DNA of 64,000 bases from Thalassobius vesicularis (GCF_004799325.1 NZ_SSMD01000001.1:1-64000); one strand, 5' to 3'; shown: positions 8,764 to 19,461, counted from the first letter of the stretch. The notes: generated by a model from the sequence alone, not told the origin. Numbers and translations: made by a program.

Positions 8764-8804
8764 ACATCAAGACCCAATCTCGGCACCGCAGCGAAAGGCC
8801 ACCC

Positions 8805-9284
8805 ATGGACCCCGTCGGTTTCACCCAGCATGATCACCACAGCTGCATCGCGCAGAACCTCTCGGCCGTCGAACAGATGTGCGCAGATCAAGGCCTGCAA
8901 TTCACCCCGGTGCGCCGCCGCGTGCTGGAGATTCTGCTGCACGAACACCGCGCGCTTGGGGCGTATGAAATCCTCGACCGGCTGCGCGACGAGGGGCTTG
9001 GCTCGCAACCGCCCGTCGCATATCGCGCGCTCGACTTCCTCGTCTCGAACGGTTTCGCCCACAAGATCGAGCACCTGAACGCCTTTGCCGCCTGCGCGCA
9101 TCCGGGGCAGGATCACACGCCGATGTTCCTGATCTGCCGCGCCTGCCAATCCGTGGCCGAGGCCGTGGCCCATCTGCCCTCGGACACGCTGGGCCGCACC
9201 GCCCGCGCCGAAGGGTTCCGCATCGAAAAGGCCGTGATCGAGGCCGAGGGCCTGTGCCCCCATTGCCAGGACGCCACCGCATGA
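8805..9284 (+). CDS. zur: Zinc uptake regulator Zur (Fur family)
   Basis: A 159-residue Fur-family repressor. N-terminal winged helix (TPVRRRVLEILLHEHRALGAYEILDRL, with VAYRALDFLVSNG as the recognition region) and a C-terminal metal-binding part with CRAC and CPHC pairs for the structural zinc, plus HPGQDH. It is placed as Zur rather than Fur because it starts the znuCB operon and faces znuA. I chose the ATG at 8805, six bases after GAAAGG; an in-frame ATG at 8742 lies inside the putative operator. It overlaps znuC by 4 bp. Confidence 0.93.
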   Translation: MDPVGFTQHDHHSCIAQNLSAVEQMCADQGLQFTPVRRRVLEILLHEHRALGAYEILDRLRDEGLGSQPPVAYRALDFLVSNGFAHKIEHLNAFAACAHPGQDHTPMFLICRACQSVAEAVAHLPSDTLGRTARAEGFRIEKAVIEAEGLCPHCQDATA

Positions 9285-10048
9285 GCCTGATCGACGTCCA
9301 GAACCTGACCGTCCGCATGGGCGGCAACACCATCCTGTCCGGCGTGAATTTCCGCATGGATCAGGGCGAGATCGTCACCATCGTCGGCCCCAACGGCTCG
9401 GGCAAATCCACGCTGCTGAAGGCCATCGTCGGCGCGCTGCGCCCCAATGCGGGCAAAGTGGTGCGCCAGTCTGGCCTGCGCATCGGGTACGTCCCGCAAA
9501 AGCTGCATATCGACCCGACCCTGCCGCTGACCGTGGGCCGGTTCATGAACCTGCCCCGCCATGTCTCGGACGCCGCCGCACAAGACGCGCTGGACGAGGC
9601 CGGGGCGGGTGCGCTGTCGGATCGCCAGATGGCCGATCTGTCCGGCGGGCAGTTCCAGCGTGTGATGCTGGCCCGCGCGCTGCTGTCCAAACCCCACCTG
9701 CTGATATTGGACGAGGCAACGCAGGGTCTGGACCAGCCCGGCTCCGCCGCGTTCTACCGTCAGATCGAGCAAGTCCGCAGCGACATGGGCTGCGCCGTGC
9801 TGATGGTCAGCCATGAATTGCACGTGGTGATGGCGGCGTCCGACCGGGTGATCTGCCTGAACGGTCACGTCTGTTGTCAGGGCGCACCGGAACAGGTCGC
9901 CTCGGCCCCCGAATACCGGGCGCTGTTCGGCTCGGGCACGCAGGGCGCTCTGGCGCTTTACCGGCACGAACACACCCACAGCCATGACGAGGCCTGTGCC
10001 CACGATCATGCGCATGACCATTCCCACGACCACGAGGCCGCCGAATGA
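9281..10048 (+). CDS. znuC: Zinc ABC transporter ATP-binding protein ZnuC
   Basis: A 255-residue ATPase of the zinc importer. Walker A GPNGSGKST, signature LSGGQ, Walker B LLILDEATQGLD and the switch histidine in MVSHELH are all present. The last about 25 residues form a His/Asp-rich tail (from HEHTHSHDEA on), which could bind or sense zinc at the cytoplasmic face; such tails occur on some ZnuC proteins. Start overlaps the zur stop (ATGA) and the stop overlaps znuB in the same way, so zur-znuC-znuB is one translationally coupled operon. Confidence 0.95.
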   Translation: MSLIDVQNLTVRMGGNTILSGVNFRMDQGEIVTIVGPNGSGKSTLLKAIVGALRPNAGKVVRQSGLRIGYVPQKLHIDPTLPLTVGRFMNLPRHVSDAAAQDALDEAGAGALSDRQMADLSGGQFQRVMLARALLSKPHLLILDEATQGLDQPGSAAFYRQIEQVRSDMGCAVLMVSHELHVVMAASDRVICLNGHVCCQGAPEQVASAPEYRALFGSGTQGALALYRHEHTHSHDEACAHDHAHDHSHDHEAAE

Positions 10049-10842
10049 CCCTGCTCGACGATTTCCTGATCCGCGCCGCTTTGGCCGGGGTGGGCGTGGC
10101 CATCGCTGCCGCCCCCTTGGGCTGTTTCGTGGTCTGGCGCCGCATGGCCTATTTTGGTGACGCCACCGCGCACGCCGCGATTCTGGGCGTGGCCTTGTCG
10201 CTGGGCTTTGCTACTTCGGTCTTTGTCGGGGCGCTGGCTGCGGCGTTGCTGATGGCGGTCACCGTCTCGTCGCTCAGCGGGCGAGGCTATGCGATGGACA
10301 CGCTTCTGGGCGTGCTGGCGCATTCCGCGCTGGCCTTCGGTCTGGTCGCCGTATCCTTTCTGCACGGAGTCCGCATTGACCTGATGGGCTATCTGTTCGG
10401 CGACATTCTTGCCGTCAGCAAAGCCGATCTAGCCGTGATCTGGGCCGGGGCCGCATTGGTACTGGGCCTGCTGTGGTGGCGCTGGTCGGCGCTGCTGTTG
10501 TCCTCGCTGAACCAGGATCTGGCCTATGCCGCCGGTCTGAACCCGCGGCGCGAGCAGATGGTTCTGACCGTTGCATTGGCCCTTGTCGTGGCCGTCGCGA
10601 TCAAGGTCGTCGGCGTGCTGCTGATCGCCGCTTTGCTGATCATCCCCGCCGCCACCGCCCGCCCCTTTGCCACCACGCCGGAACGGATGGGCATCGTCGC
10701 GGCGGTGCTGGGCAGCCTCTCTGCGATCGGGGGACTGGCGCTGTCCTACCAGTTCGACACGCCCACCGGCCCGTCGATCGTGTGTCTGGCCGCCGTGCTG
10801 TTCGCGCTGTCCAGCCTTAGCCACGTCATCCGCCGCGCCTGA
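10045..10842 (+). CDS. znuB: Zinc ABC transporter permease ZnuB
   Basis: A 265-residue integral membrane protein with about eight hydrophobic helices, of the ABC-3 (ZnuB/MntB) permease family; the segments RMAYFGDATAHAAILG and LIAALLIIPAATAR are typical. It forms the zinc channel with ZnuC as ATPase and ZnuA as donor. Overlaps znuC by 4 bp. A small GGGGG-ATTG-CCCCC hairpin follows the stop (10843-10856) but lacks a U-tract. Confidence 0.95.
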   Translation: MTLLDDFLIRAALAGVGVAIAAAPLGCFVVWRRMAYFGDATAHAAILGVALSLGFATSVFVGALAAALLMAVTVSSLSGRGYAMDTLLGVLAHSALAFGLVAVSFLHGVRIDLMGYLFGDILAVSKADLAVIWAGAALVLGLLWWRWSALLLSSLNQDLAYAAGLNPRREQMVLTVALALVVAVAIKVVGVLLIAALLIIPAATARPFATTPERMGIVAAVLGSLSAIGGLALSYQFDTPTGPSIVCLAAVLFALSSLSHVIRRA

Positions 10843-10883
10843 GGGGGATTGCCCCCGCGGCGCACTGCGTTAGGTTCAGCCCC

Positions 10884-11567
10884 ATGACACAAAGCGCCCT
10901 GATCGTTGCCCACGGCAGCCCCTCCGACCCCGCCCCGCAAGAGGCCGCCCTGCAAGGGCTGGCCGCCCGCGTCCAATCGCTGCTGCCCGGCTGGCAGATC
11001 CGTGGCGCGACCTTGGCCGCCGATGGGGCCGTTGACGCAGCACTGGCACAGCTGGACCAGCCGCTGATCTACCCGTTCTTCATGGCGCAGGGCTATTTCA
11101 CCAACCGCGTTCTGGCCCCACGGTCCAAGGCGCTTGGCCTGACCCAGATGGCGCCCTTCGGTGTCGAACCCGCCCTGTCCGATTGCGTCGCCGCGATGCT
11201 GACCGACACGCTGACGGCCCAAGGCTGGCAGGCTCCAGACACCGCGCTGCTGCTTGCCGCGCATGGCAGCGCCGTCTCGCGCACCAGCGCCAATTCGACC
11301 CGCGCGATGGAGGAGGAGCTGGCCCAACGCCTGCCCTTCCGCACCACCCGCTCGGGCTTTATCGAGGAGCCACCCCACGTCGCCGACCAAGCCCGCGATC
11401 TGGGGCAGGCGATCTGCCTTTGCTTCTTTGCGCTGAACGCTGGCCACATGCTGGACGACATGCCTCAGGCGTTGGAGGAGGCCGGTTTCACCGGCCCCGT
11501 CCTGCCTCCGATGATCGACTGGCCGCAGGTGCCGCAACTGATCGCGAACAGCCTGCAAGCCGCCTGA
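10884..11567 (+). CDS. CbiX/sirohydrochlorin chelatase-like protein
   Basis: A 227-residue protein with two chelatase half-domains, each opening with the CbiX signature: LIVAHGSP near residue 6 and LLAAHGSA near residue 127. CbiX enzymes insert cobalt (or iron, in SirB) into sirohydrochlorin in cobalamin or siroheme synthesis; the histidines of the AHGS motifs are the metal ligands. No other cobalamin gene is close, so its metal is not settled by context; its place 41 bp after znuB leaves open a link to metal homeostasis. Its stop abuts the stop of the convergent permease gene with no gap. Confidence 0.8.
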   Translation: MTQSALIVAHGSPSDPAPQEAALQGLAARVQSLLPGWQIRGATLAADGAVDAALAQLDQPLIYPFFMAQGYFTNRVLAPRSKALGLTQMAPFGVEPALSDCVAAMLTDTLTAQGWQAPDTALLLAAHGSAVSRTSANSTRAMEEELAQRLPFRTTRSGFIEEPPHVADQARDLGQAICLCFFALNAGHMLDDMPQALEEAGFTGPVLPPMIDWPQVPQLIANSLQAA

Positions 11568-12768
<1,201 letters not shown>

Positions 12769-12779
<11 letters not shown>

Positions 12780-13500
12780 GCGGCACCTCCTTGCGGGTCG
12801 GCTCGTCGCGCTCGACGCGGCCATCGACCATCCAGATCAGCCGGTCGGCAAAGGCAGCCATGTCGTCCTCGTGCGTGACCATGACGATGGTCAGGTTACG
12901 CTCGGCCCGCAGTTTCACCAGCAGTTCCATGATCTCAACCGAGCGGTGACTGTCCAGGTTCCCGGTCGGTTCGTCCGCCAGCAGCACCTCGGAACTGGCC
13001 GCCAACGCACGGGCAATCGCCACGCGTTGTTGTTGGCCGCCCGATAGCTCGGACGGATCATGCGCTGCCCGTTGTGCCAGCCCGACCTGCTCCAACGCTT
13101 CCATCGCGCGGGCGCGGCGTTCCTCGGGCGGGATGCCCTTGTAGATCAGCGGCAACTCGACGTTTTCCAGCGCGGGGGTGCGTGGCAGCAGGTTGAAGCC
13201 CTGAAACACGAAGCCCAGATAGTGCCGCCGCAACAGCGCCCGCTGATCCTGGCTCAGCCCCGCCACATCGACCCCGTTGAACAGGTATTCCCCGCCCGTC
13301 GGACTGTCGAGGCAGCCGATCACGTTCATCGCCGTCGACTTGCCCGAGCCGCTGGGGCCCATGATCGCCACGAATTCCCCGTGGTGGATTTTCAGGTCCA
13401 CCCCGTCCAGCGCACGGACCTCGGCCTCGCCCGTACCATAAACGCGAGAAATGTTACGAAACTCGATGACCGGAGTGTCGCCCGACCCGTCCTGAGGCAT
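12769..13500 (-). CDS. MacB-type ABC transporter ATP-binding protein
   Basis: A 243-residue ATPase of the LolD/MacB class: Walker [11 protein letters not shown]-loop VFQGFNLLPRT, signature [15 protein letters not shown], Walker B VLLADEPTGNLDS. In E. coli MacB the ATPase and permease are one chain; here they are separate, overlapping genes. The start at 13500 has GGAGGG eight bases upstream and sits 4 bp after the adaptor stop; an alternative ATG at 13530 lies within the adaptor gene. Confidence 0.9.
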
Positions 13501-13504
13501 CGGA

Positions 13505-14758
13505 TCAACCCTCCTGCCCGGTGATGACAAGATCGCCAGCGGCCAGCGCCCCCTCGACGATCTGCGTGCGCGACCCGTCAGAGTCGCCCGCCGTCACCGG
13601 CACCTCTACCGGGGCCCCGTCCTTCAGCACCCAGACCGATTTGCCATCGGCGCGCGGCGTGTCACTGGTTGGACGCTTGGGCATGATCATCCCCAGCAGG
13701 CCACTGCCGCCGCTCGTCTCTTCGACCTCGACCGGCGGTGCATAGCGCAGCGCCGCGTTGGGCACGCTCAGCGCGTCCTTGACCTCGGCTACCAGGATTT
13801 CCGCCGTGGCCGTCATGCCAGGGCGCAGCGCTAGATCGTCGTTCTGCACGCTCAGGATCGCCGTATAGCTGACCACCCCATCCACGGTTTCCGAGGCATA
13901 GCGCACCGACCGGATGGTCGCCGGAAACTCCCGCTCGTCATAGGCTTCGACAGTGAAAGTGGCGCTTTTGCCCTCGGTGACCTTGCCGATATCGGCCTCG
14001 TCTACGGCGACCTGCACATCCATCTTGGCCAGATCCTCGGCGATGGTGAACAACACCGGCGCGGACAGGGACGAGGCCACGATCTGCCCCTTGTCCGCCT
14101 CGCGGTCCAGCACCACTCCGGCGATGGGCGAGCAGATGCACGCCTTGTCCAGATCGGCCTCGACCTCTTGCATCTGCGCCTTGGCCAGATCCAGGTTGGC
14201 ATTGGCCACTTTCAGCTGCGATTGCGCCCGATAATAGGCGGCGCGCTTGCTCAGCAGGGTCGAGTGGCTGGTCACCCCGCGTTCATCCAGCGCGACGGTG
14301 CTTTCATAATCTTCCTTGGTTTCGGCCAGCGTAGTCTCGGCGCTGCTGACCTGCGCCTGGGCCGAGGCGACCGTCGCCTTGGCCACCGCCAGAGCTGCCT
14401 CCAGCTTGGTCGTGTCCAACTCGGCCAAAGGCTGGCCCTGCGTGACGGTGTCATTGAAATCCACCAGCACCGATTTCAGCGTGCCCGACAGTTCCGAGGA
14501 AACATCGACCAGGTTAGTCGGCTCGACCGTGCCGGTCGCCGTGACGGTGATCCGCAGATCGCCCCGCTGAACGGCAGCCGTCCGGTACGTCACCCCGCCA
14601 TCGCCCCCCGACAGCATCGCCATCAGCACCCAAGCCCCGATCGCCAGCACGGAAGCCCCGCCACCCCATTTCAGGATGCGGCTGCCGCCGGTCTTTTTAC
14701 CCATCTGCAAACGGGCTTCGATCTCGGATTTGCGGTCCTGTGCGGCGGTGTCCGGCAT
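13505..14758 (-). CDS. Periplasmic adaptor subunit (MacA/HlyD family)
   Basis: A 417-residue membrane fusion protein: short cytoplasmic N-terminus, one membrane helix about 30-50, lipoyl-like half motifs around TATGTVEPTNLVDVSSELSG, a long helical hairpin (about 110-190) and a beta-barrel domain. It links the inner-membrane ABC pump to an outer-membrane channel, which is not encoded nearby. First gene of the adaptor-ATPase-permease operon. The 132 bp upstream (14759-14890) should hold its promoter. Confidence 0.88.
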   Translation of the reverse strand: MPDTAAQDRKSEIEARLQMGKKTGGSRILKWGGGASVLAIGAWVLMAMLSGGDGGVTYRTAAVQRGDLRITVTATGTVEPTNLVDVSSELSGTLKSVLVDFNDTVTQGQPLAELDTTKLEAALAVAKATVASAQAQVSSAETTLAETKEDYESTVALDERGVTSHSTLLSKRAAYYRAQSQLKVANANLDLAKAQMQEVEADLDKACICSPIAGVVLDREADKGQIVASSLSAPVLFTIAEDLAKMDVQVAVDEADIGKVTEGKSATFTVEAYDEREFPATIRSVRYASETVDGVVSYTAILSVQNDDLALRPGMTATAEILVAEVKDALSVPNAALRYAPPVEVEETSGGSGLLGMIMPKRPTSDTPRADGKSVWVLKDGAPVEVPVTAGDSDGSRTQIVEGALAAGDLVITGQEG

Positions 14759-14890
14759 GTGCTTTCCCCTGCTTGTTCGGGGTCATCGTGGCGGGCGCTG
14801 TGCGACGCCGACATGACTCCGATCAATATTACGCGGCAGCGCGGCATTTCCGTCGCGTCGCGCGTAGCAGATAGGCACAAACCCGCAGGC

Positions 14891-15691
14891 TTACACGCTG
14901 TACGAGATCACCATCCCGTCATAGGCGGGCACGATGTGGTCGGGGGTTTCATCCATCACCGTCTGGTAATCCAGATCGATATGCATGTTGGTCAGCACGG
15001 CCCGGCGCGGGGCGGCGCGCTCGATCCATTCCAGCGATTGGGCCAGGTGCGAGTGGGTGGGGTGCGGCGTGCGGCGCAGCGTGTCCAGCACCCAGCAATC
15101 CAGCCCTTGCAGGGTATCCCACGCCTCGTCATACATCTCGGCCACGTCGGGCAGATAGGCCAGATCGCCCACCCGGAACCCCAGCGAGTCGATCGAGCCG
15201 TGCCCCACCTTGAACGGCGTCAGCACGATGTCCCCACCTTTGCCGCTGATCGTCACGTCCCCGTGGATCGAGTGCATGTCCAGAATCGGCGGATACGGGC
15301 TGTCGTCGGGCTGAATGAACGCATAACCAAAGCGCGCGAACAGGCTGTTTTGTGTATCGCCATCGGCCCAGACCGGCAGTCGTTTGCGCATGTTGAAGAC
15401 GATCATGCGCAGGTCATCCAACCCGTGGACGTGGTCGGCGTGGGCATGGGTCCAGATGACCCCATCCAGCCGCCCGATCCCGGCATCCAGCAATTGCTGG
15501 CGCATGTCCGGGCCGGTGTCGATCAGAACCGAGGTCGTACCCTCATCCGTGATCCGCTGCACCAGCATCGAGCACCGCTTACGAGCATTTTTCGGGTTGG
15601 TCGGGTCGCAGTCGCCCCATTGGCCGCCCAGACGCGGCACCCCGCCGGACGAGCCGCAGCCCAGAATGGTGAAACGCAGCTCTGCCATCAT
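14891..15691 (-). CDS. MBL-fold metallohydrolase (PhnP-like)
   Basis: A 266-residue enzyme of the metallo-beta-lactamase fold. The metal motif HAHADH is in WTHAHADHVHGLDDLR, with later ligands in FKVGHGS and LTNMHIDLDY. The opening ILGCGSSGGVPRLGGQWGDCDP is characteristic of the PhnP/cyclic-phosphodiesterase-like group, often found next to tatD in alphaproteobacteria. The role is probably phosphodiester hydrolysis; the substrate is unproven. It overlaps the tatD stop by 4 bp (ATGA; a second ATG follows at once) and is last in the dac-tmk-holB-tatD operon. Confidence 0.85.
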   Translation of the reverse strand: MMAELRFTILGCGSSGGVPRLGGQWGDCDPTNPKNARKRCSMLVQRITDEGTTSVLIDTGPDMRQQLLDAGIGRLDGVIWTHAHADHVHGLDDLRMIVFNMRKRLPVWADGDTQNSLFARFGYAFIQPDDSPYPPILDMHSIHGDVTISGKGGDIVLTPFKVGHGSIDSLGFRVGDLAYLPDVAEMYDEAWDTLQGLDCWVLDTLRRTPHPTHSHLAQSLEWIERAAPRRAVLTNMHIDLDYQTVMDETPDHIVPAYDGMVISYSV

Positions 15692-16494
15692 GCGGCCGCC
15701 TTATACTGGGCCGCCTTCCAGAACAGGCGGTCGAAATTGGCCTGCGTCTGCGCGGCGAAATCGGCATAGTCCATCCCGAACACCTCGGCCCCGACTTGGG
15801 CGGTGTGGACGGTGTAGCCCGGCTCGTTACGCTTGCCACGATAGGGCTTGGGCGCCAGATAGGGGCTGTCGGTTTCCACCAGAATGCGATCCACGGGCGC
15901 AGCGGCAAAGATGTCCCGCACTTCTTGGCTTTTGGGGAAGGTGGCGATGCCGGACATCGACAGGTAGAAGCCCAGATCCAGCGCAATCTTTGCCAGCTCT
16001 GGCCCCGAGGTATAGCAATGCATCACGCAGCTATAGGCCCCGTTGGCGTATTCGCGGCTCAGGATGTCAGCCATGTCCTCATCCGCGTCGCGCGAATGGA
16101 TGATCAGGGGCAGGCCGGTCTGCCGCGCTGCCTCGATATGAATGGGCAGCGAAGCCTTCTGAATCTCGGCACTATCTGGCGTGTAGTGGTAATCCAGACC
16201 GGTCTCGCCGATGCCGACAAACTTGGGATGGGCCGCGAACCCGACCAGCTGTTCGACCGTGACCAGAGGCTGTTTTTCGGCGCTCATCGGATGGATGCCA
16301 GCGGCGTAGAACACTGGTTCATAGGCCTCGGCCATCGCGCGGACCTTGGGTTCGTTCTCCAGCTTGGTGCAGATCGTCACCATCCGCGTGACCCCGGCGG
16401 CCAGCGCGCGGTCGATCACCTGATCCAGCTCGCCCTCGAAATCCGGGAAATCGAGGTGGCAATGGCTGTCGGTAATCTGGATCAATTCGGTCAT
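15688..16494 (-). CDS. tatD: TatD-family metal-dependent hydrolase
   Basis: A 268-residue TIM-barrel metallo-deoxyribonuclease. Family motifs: TDSHCHLDF near the N-terminus (metal His-x-His), GIGETGLDY, IHSRDAD, MHCYTSG and ETDSPYLAPKPYRGKRNEP. TatD enzymes are 3'-5' nucleases involved in DNA repair or quality control. Lies 18 bp after holB and overlaps the MBL gene. Confidence 0.94.
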   Translation of the reverse strand: MTELIQITDSHCHLDFPDFEGELDQVIDRALAAGVTRMVTICTKLENEPKVRAMAEAYEPVFYAAGIHPMSAEKQPLVTVEQLVGFAAHPKFVGIGETGLDYHYTPDSAEIQKASLPIHIEAARQTGLPLIIHSRDADEDMADILSREYANGAYSCVMHCYTSGPELAKIALDLGFYLSMSGIATFPKSQEVRDIFAAAPVDRILVETDSPYLAPKPYRGKRNEPGYTVHTAQVGAEVFGMDYADFAAQTQANFDRLFWKAAQYKAAA

Positions 16495-16512
16495 AGGTAT
16501 CCCTGCACGGGA

Positions 16513-17661
16513 TCACCCCGCGGCGGTTTGTTGGATCTTGAAAACCGTATCTAGGATCAACGCGGCAGGGTCAAGGTTGACGGCCCGGCCATGCCGCACA
16601 CGCGCGCCGATCTGCTGCGCGATCACTGCCCAGTCCCGCGCCTTGTGTACATTCGGGGCCAACCGCGCGAACAGCGCTGCCTCGCCCGGCACAGCCTCGA
16701 CCGCCGGGGGACACCCCATCGCGCCGCTGCGCGCCAGTCGCGTCAGCAACAAGTCGTTCAGATCGATCAGCAGGTCCAGCTTGGCCGCGGCCCCGCGGGC
16801 GCCTGCCGCCTCGGCCAATGCCAAAGCGCGGGCGCGATCCATGCGCGGCAAGGTGCCATAAAGGCCCACCAATTCGCGATACATCTGCATGCCGCCGAGG
16901 TTAATCAGGCTGATCGCCTCGCCGACCGAGCCTGCGGCCAGTTCCGCCAACCCCTCGGGGTGATCGGGCAGCGTCACATGCGCTTGTTCCAGCGCATCGG
17001 CGATCGCTTCGGGCGGCAGCGGGGTCAAACGCAGCTCGCGGCAGCGCGAGCGTATCGTCGGCAAAAGACGCGTCGGCTGGTGGCAGACCAGCAGCAGCGT
17101 GGTGTTCGCGGGCGGCTCCTCCAGCATCTTCAGCAGGGCGTTGGCCGCCTGCACGTTCATCTCGTCAGCGGCATCCACGATGACCACGCGCCGGCCGCCA
17201 TCGCTGGCCGACATGTGAAAGAAATTCGCCAGTCGCCGCACCTCGTCCACACGGATTTCGGCGGCAAATTTGCCCTCGCGCAGGTTCTTGTCACGGTCAT
17301 TGTCGCTGCTGCCCGCCCCGCCCCGCCGCAGCAGGAACAGACCCGGTTCGGACAGCGCCAGCATCCGCCGCGCCGCCGGATGATCCGGCGATATGTCCAG
17401 GCTGACAGGAGCCGGAGGGCCACCGAACATGTCGTCACCCCCTGCCGGAGGCGTCGCCAGCAGGAACCGCGCAATCCGCCAGGCCAGCGTCGCCTTACCC
17501 ACGCCACGCGGCCCGGTGATCAGCCAGCCATGATGCATTCGGCCCGAGTTATATGCCTCAAGAAACGCGGCCTCGGCCGGATCTTGCCCGAACAGCCGCG
17601 CGGTTTCACGTGGATGCGGCGCGCCTTCGATGCGGTCGGGTTCCGGCAGCAGATCGCTCAT
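16513..17661 (-). CDS. holB: DNA polymerase III subunit delta'
   Basis: A 382-residue AAA+ clamp-loader subunit. P-loop-like GPRGVGKAT near residue 50, VIVDAADEMNVQAANALLKMLEEPP as the Walker B/sensor region and the TIRSRCRELRL element containing the SRC motif. It helps load the beta clamp with tau/gamma and delta. Start overlaps the tmk stop by 4 bp. The tmk-holB-tatD order is widely conserved in bacteria. Confidence 0.92.
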   Translation of the reverse strand: MSDLLPEPDRIEGAPHPRETARLFGQDPAEAAFLEAYNSGRMHHGWLITGPRGVGKATLAWRIARFLLATPPAGGDDMFGGPPAPVSLDISPDHPAARRMLALSEPGLFLLRRGGAGSSDNDRDKNLREGKFAAEIRVDEVRRLANFFHMSASDGGRRVVIVDAADEMNVQAANALLKMLEEPPANTTLLLVCHQPTRLLPTIRSRCRELRLTPLPPEAIADALEQAHVTLPDHPEGLAELAAGSVGEAISLINLGGMQMYRELVGLYGTLPRMDRARALALAEAAGARGAAAKLDLLIDLNDLLLTRLARSGAMGCPPAVEAVPGEAALFARLAPNVHKARDWAVIAQQIGARVRHGRAVNLDPAALILDTVFKIQQTAAG

Positions 17662-18278
17662 GGCAGGCGCGGCTCCACCGCGGCCAGCACGTCAGCGGCC
17701 ACCGCCTCGGGGCTGCGCGCGCCGTCAATGACGCGGAACCGCGCCGGGTATTCACCCGCAAGAGCCAGAAAGCCCGCGCGCATCTTTTCTTGCAGGTCTT
17801 GTCCGAAGGACTCGAACCGTTCTTCGGTGCCGTTGCGCGACAGCGCCCGCGACAGGCCGACCGCCGGGTCCATGTCGATCAGCACTGTCAGGTCAGGCTC
17901 CTGCCCGATCATCAGCGCATGCAACTGGTCCACCAGCGCGCGCAAATCCCCCCTGCTGAGGCCCTGATACATCCGTGTGCTGTCTGCGAAACGGTCGCAG
18001 ATCACCACCTTGCCGGCCTCCAGCGCCGGGCGGATGGTCCGCTCCAGATGATCGCGACGGGCAGCGGTGAACAGCAGGATTTCCGTCTCTGCCGACCAGC
18101 GATCCGGATCGCCCTGCAGCACCAGCGCACGGATTTCCTCTGCCCCCGGGCTGCCGCCCGGTTCGCGGGAGTGAATCACGTCGAAACCCCGCTTGCGCAG
18201 GGTTTCCGCCAGTACACGGGCCTGAGTGGATTTTCCGGACCCGTCTATGCCTTCGAAACTGACGAACAGTCCGGTCAA
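17658..18278 (-). CDS. tmk: Thymidylate kinase
   Basis: A 206-residue dTMP kinase that makes dTDP for DNA synthesis. P-loop FEGIDGSGKST at about 8-18, substrate motif REPGGSPGAEEIR, DRFADST (DR[YF] motif) and the lid region near LSRNGTEERFE. Length is normal for the family. Overlaps the carboxypeptidase gene upstream and holB downstream by 4 bp each. Confidence 0.96.
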   Translation of the reverse strand: MTGLFVSFEGIDGSGKSTQARVLAETLRKRGFDVIHSREPGGSPGAEEIRALVLQGDPDRWSAETEILLFTAARRDHLERTIRPALEAGKVVICDRFADSTRMYQGLSRGDLRALVDQLHALMIGQEPDLTVLIDMDPAVGLSRALSRNGTEERFESFGQDLQEKMRAGFLALAGEYPARFRVIDGARSPEAVAADVLAAVEPRLP

Positions 18279-19444
18279 GACGCGCCCTCGGGCCCTTGGT
18301 CCAGGCGTTTGAGCAGCAGTTGCGCCACCGTCGTCACGCGCGAGATGAAGCCACCCTTTGGCACATCACGTTCCGCCACCAGAGGAATTTCCATCGCCTC
18401 CATCCCGTTGGGTTGCAGGATCAGTTTGCCCAGCTCCTGCCCCTTCGTGACCGGAGCCTGCACCGGACCATTATAGACGACCTCGGCCTGAACCTGCTTG
18501 GCCTCCAGCACCGGCAGCAGCAACGCGATGTCCTGCGCCGGCACCAGACCGACGCGCGGCTCATCCCCCATCCAGACATCGGCGCGGGCGATCACCGTTC
18601 CGGCCTTGGCGACGCTTTTGTGGACAAATTGGCGAAATGCCCAGTTAACGATGGCCTCGGATTCCTCGGCGCGGGCCTGCACGCTATCCAGCCCCGAAAT
18701 CACAAAGATCACCCGGCGATCACCCTGCAATGCCGACCCGACCAGACCATAGCCTGCCTCGGCGGTGTGGCCGGTTTTCAGGCCATCGGCGCCGATGCCC
18801 AAACCCAGCAGCGGGTTGCGGTTGGTCTTGTTCTGCGGCGCGCGGCCGTCAAAGGCGAACTCGCGCTGCGAGAAGAGCGGATAGAACTGCGGGAAATCCG
18901 TGATCAGCAGGTTCGCCAGCAACGCCAGATCGCGCGTGGACATCAGATGTCCGGCGGCGGGCCAGCCGTTCGAGTTGGCGAAGGACGAGTTGGACATGCC
19001 CAACTGATGCGCCCGCTGGGTCATGTAGCGCGCGAAACCGGCCTCGGTCCCATCGGGGCTGAGCGCTTCGGCGATCACCGCGCAGGCGTCGTTGCCCGAC
19101 AGCACGATGATACCTTTCAGCAGGTCCTCGACACGCACACGGTCCGTCGTGTCCAGAAACATGGTCGAGCCGCCATAGCTCATCGCATGGGCAGAGACCG
19201 GCAGGCGTTCGTCCAGTGTCAGACGGCCGTCGCGGATCGCCTCGAACGCGATGTACAGCGTCATCAGCTTTGACATCGACGCGGGCGGCAGCGCCACATC
19301 GGCGTTCTTGTTCAGCAGCACGGTTCCCGTGGTCTGGTCGATCACGAAAGCCGAGCGCGCCTTGGTGTCAAACGCATGCGCAGGCAACGCCAGCAGGGCC
19401 GAAGCGGCCAGAGCGCCCAGCACTCGGAGAAGACGGTTTTTCAT
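18275..19444 (-). CDS. D-alanyl-D-alanine carboxypeptidase (PBP5/6 family)
   Basis: A 389-residue penicillin-binding protein that trims terminal D-Ala from peptidoglycan stem peptides. Signal peptide about 1-24 (ALPAHAFD). All three active-site motifs are present: SMSK (SxxK), SGN (SxN, in LSGNDACAVIAEAL) and KTG (DGLKTGHT). The C-terminal part (about 270-389) matches the PBP5 C-terminal domain with a membrane-anchoring end helix (VTTVAQLLLKRL). I chose the start at 19444, where GGAAAGG precedes the signal peptide. Second gene of the operon, 17 bp after the SPOR lipoprotein. Confidence 0.92.
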   Translation of the reverse strand: MKNRLLRVLGALAASALLALPAHAFDTKARSAFVIDQTTGTVLLNKNADVALPPASMSKLMTLYIAFEAIRDGRLTLDERLPVSAHAMSYGGSTMFLDTTDRVRVEDLLKGIIVLSGNDACAVIAEALSPDGTEAGFARYMTQRAHQLGMSNSSFANSNGWPAAGHLMSTRDLALLANLLITDFPQFYPLFSQREFAFDGRAPQNKTNRNPLLGLGIGADGLKTGHTAEAGYGLVGSALQGDRRVIFVISGLDSVQARAEESEAIVNWAFRQFVHKSVAKAGTVIARADVWMGDEPRVGLVPAQDIALLLPVLEAKQVQAEVVYNGPVQAPVTKGQELGKLILQPNGMEAMEIPLVAERDVPKGGFISRVTTVAQLLLKRLDQGPEGAS

Positions 19445-19461
19445 GACCTTTCCTTTCCGGT

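Noticed and set aside
8706-9263. A long N-terminal extension of ZnuA across zur
   Set aside because: The extension is antisense to zur and contains the control region; the signal peptide at 8705 sets the start.
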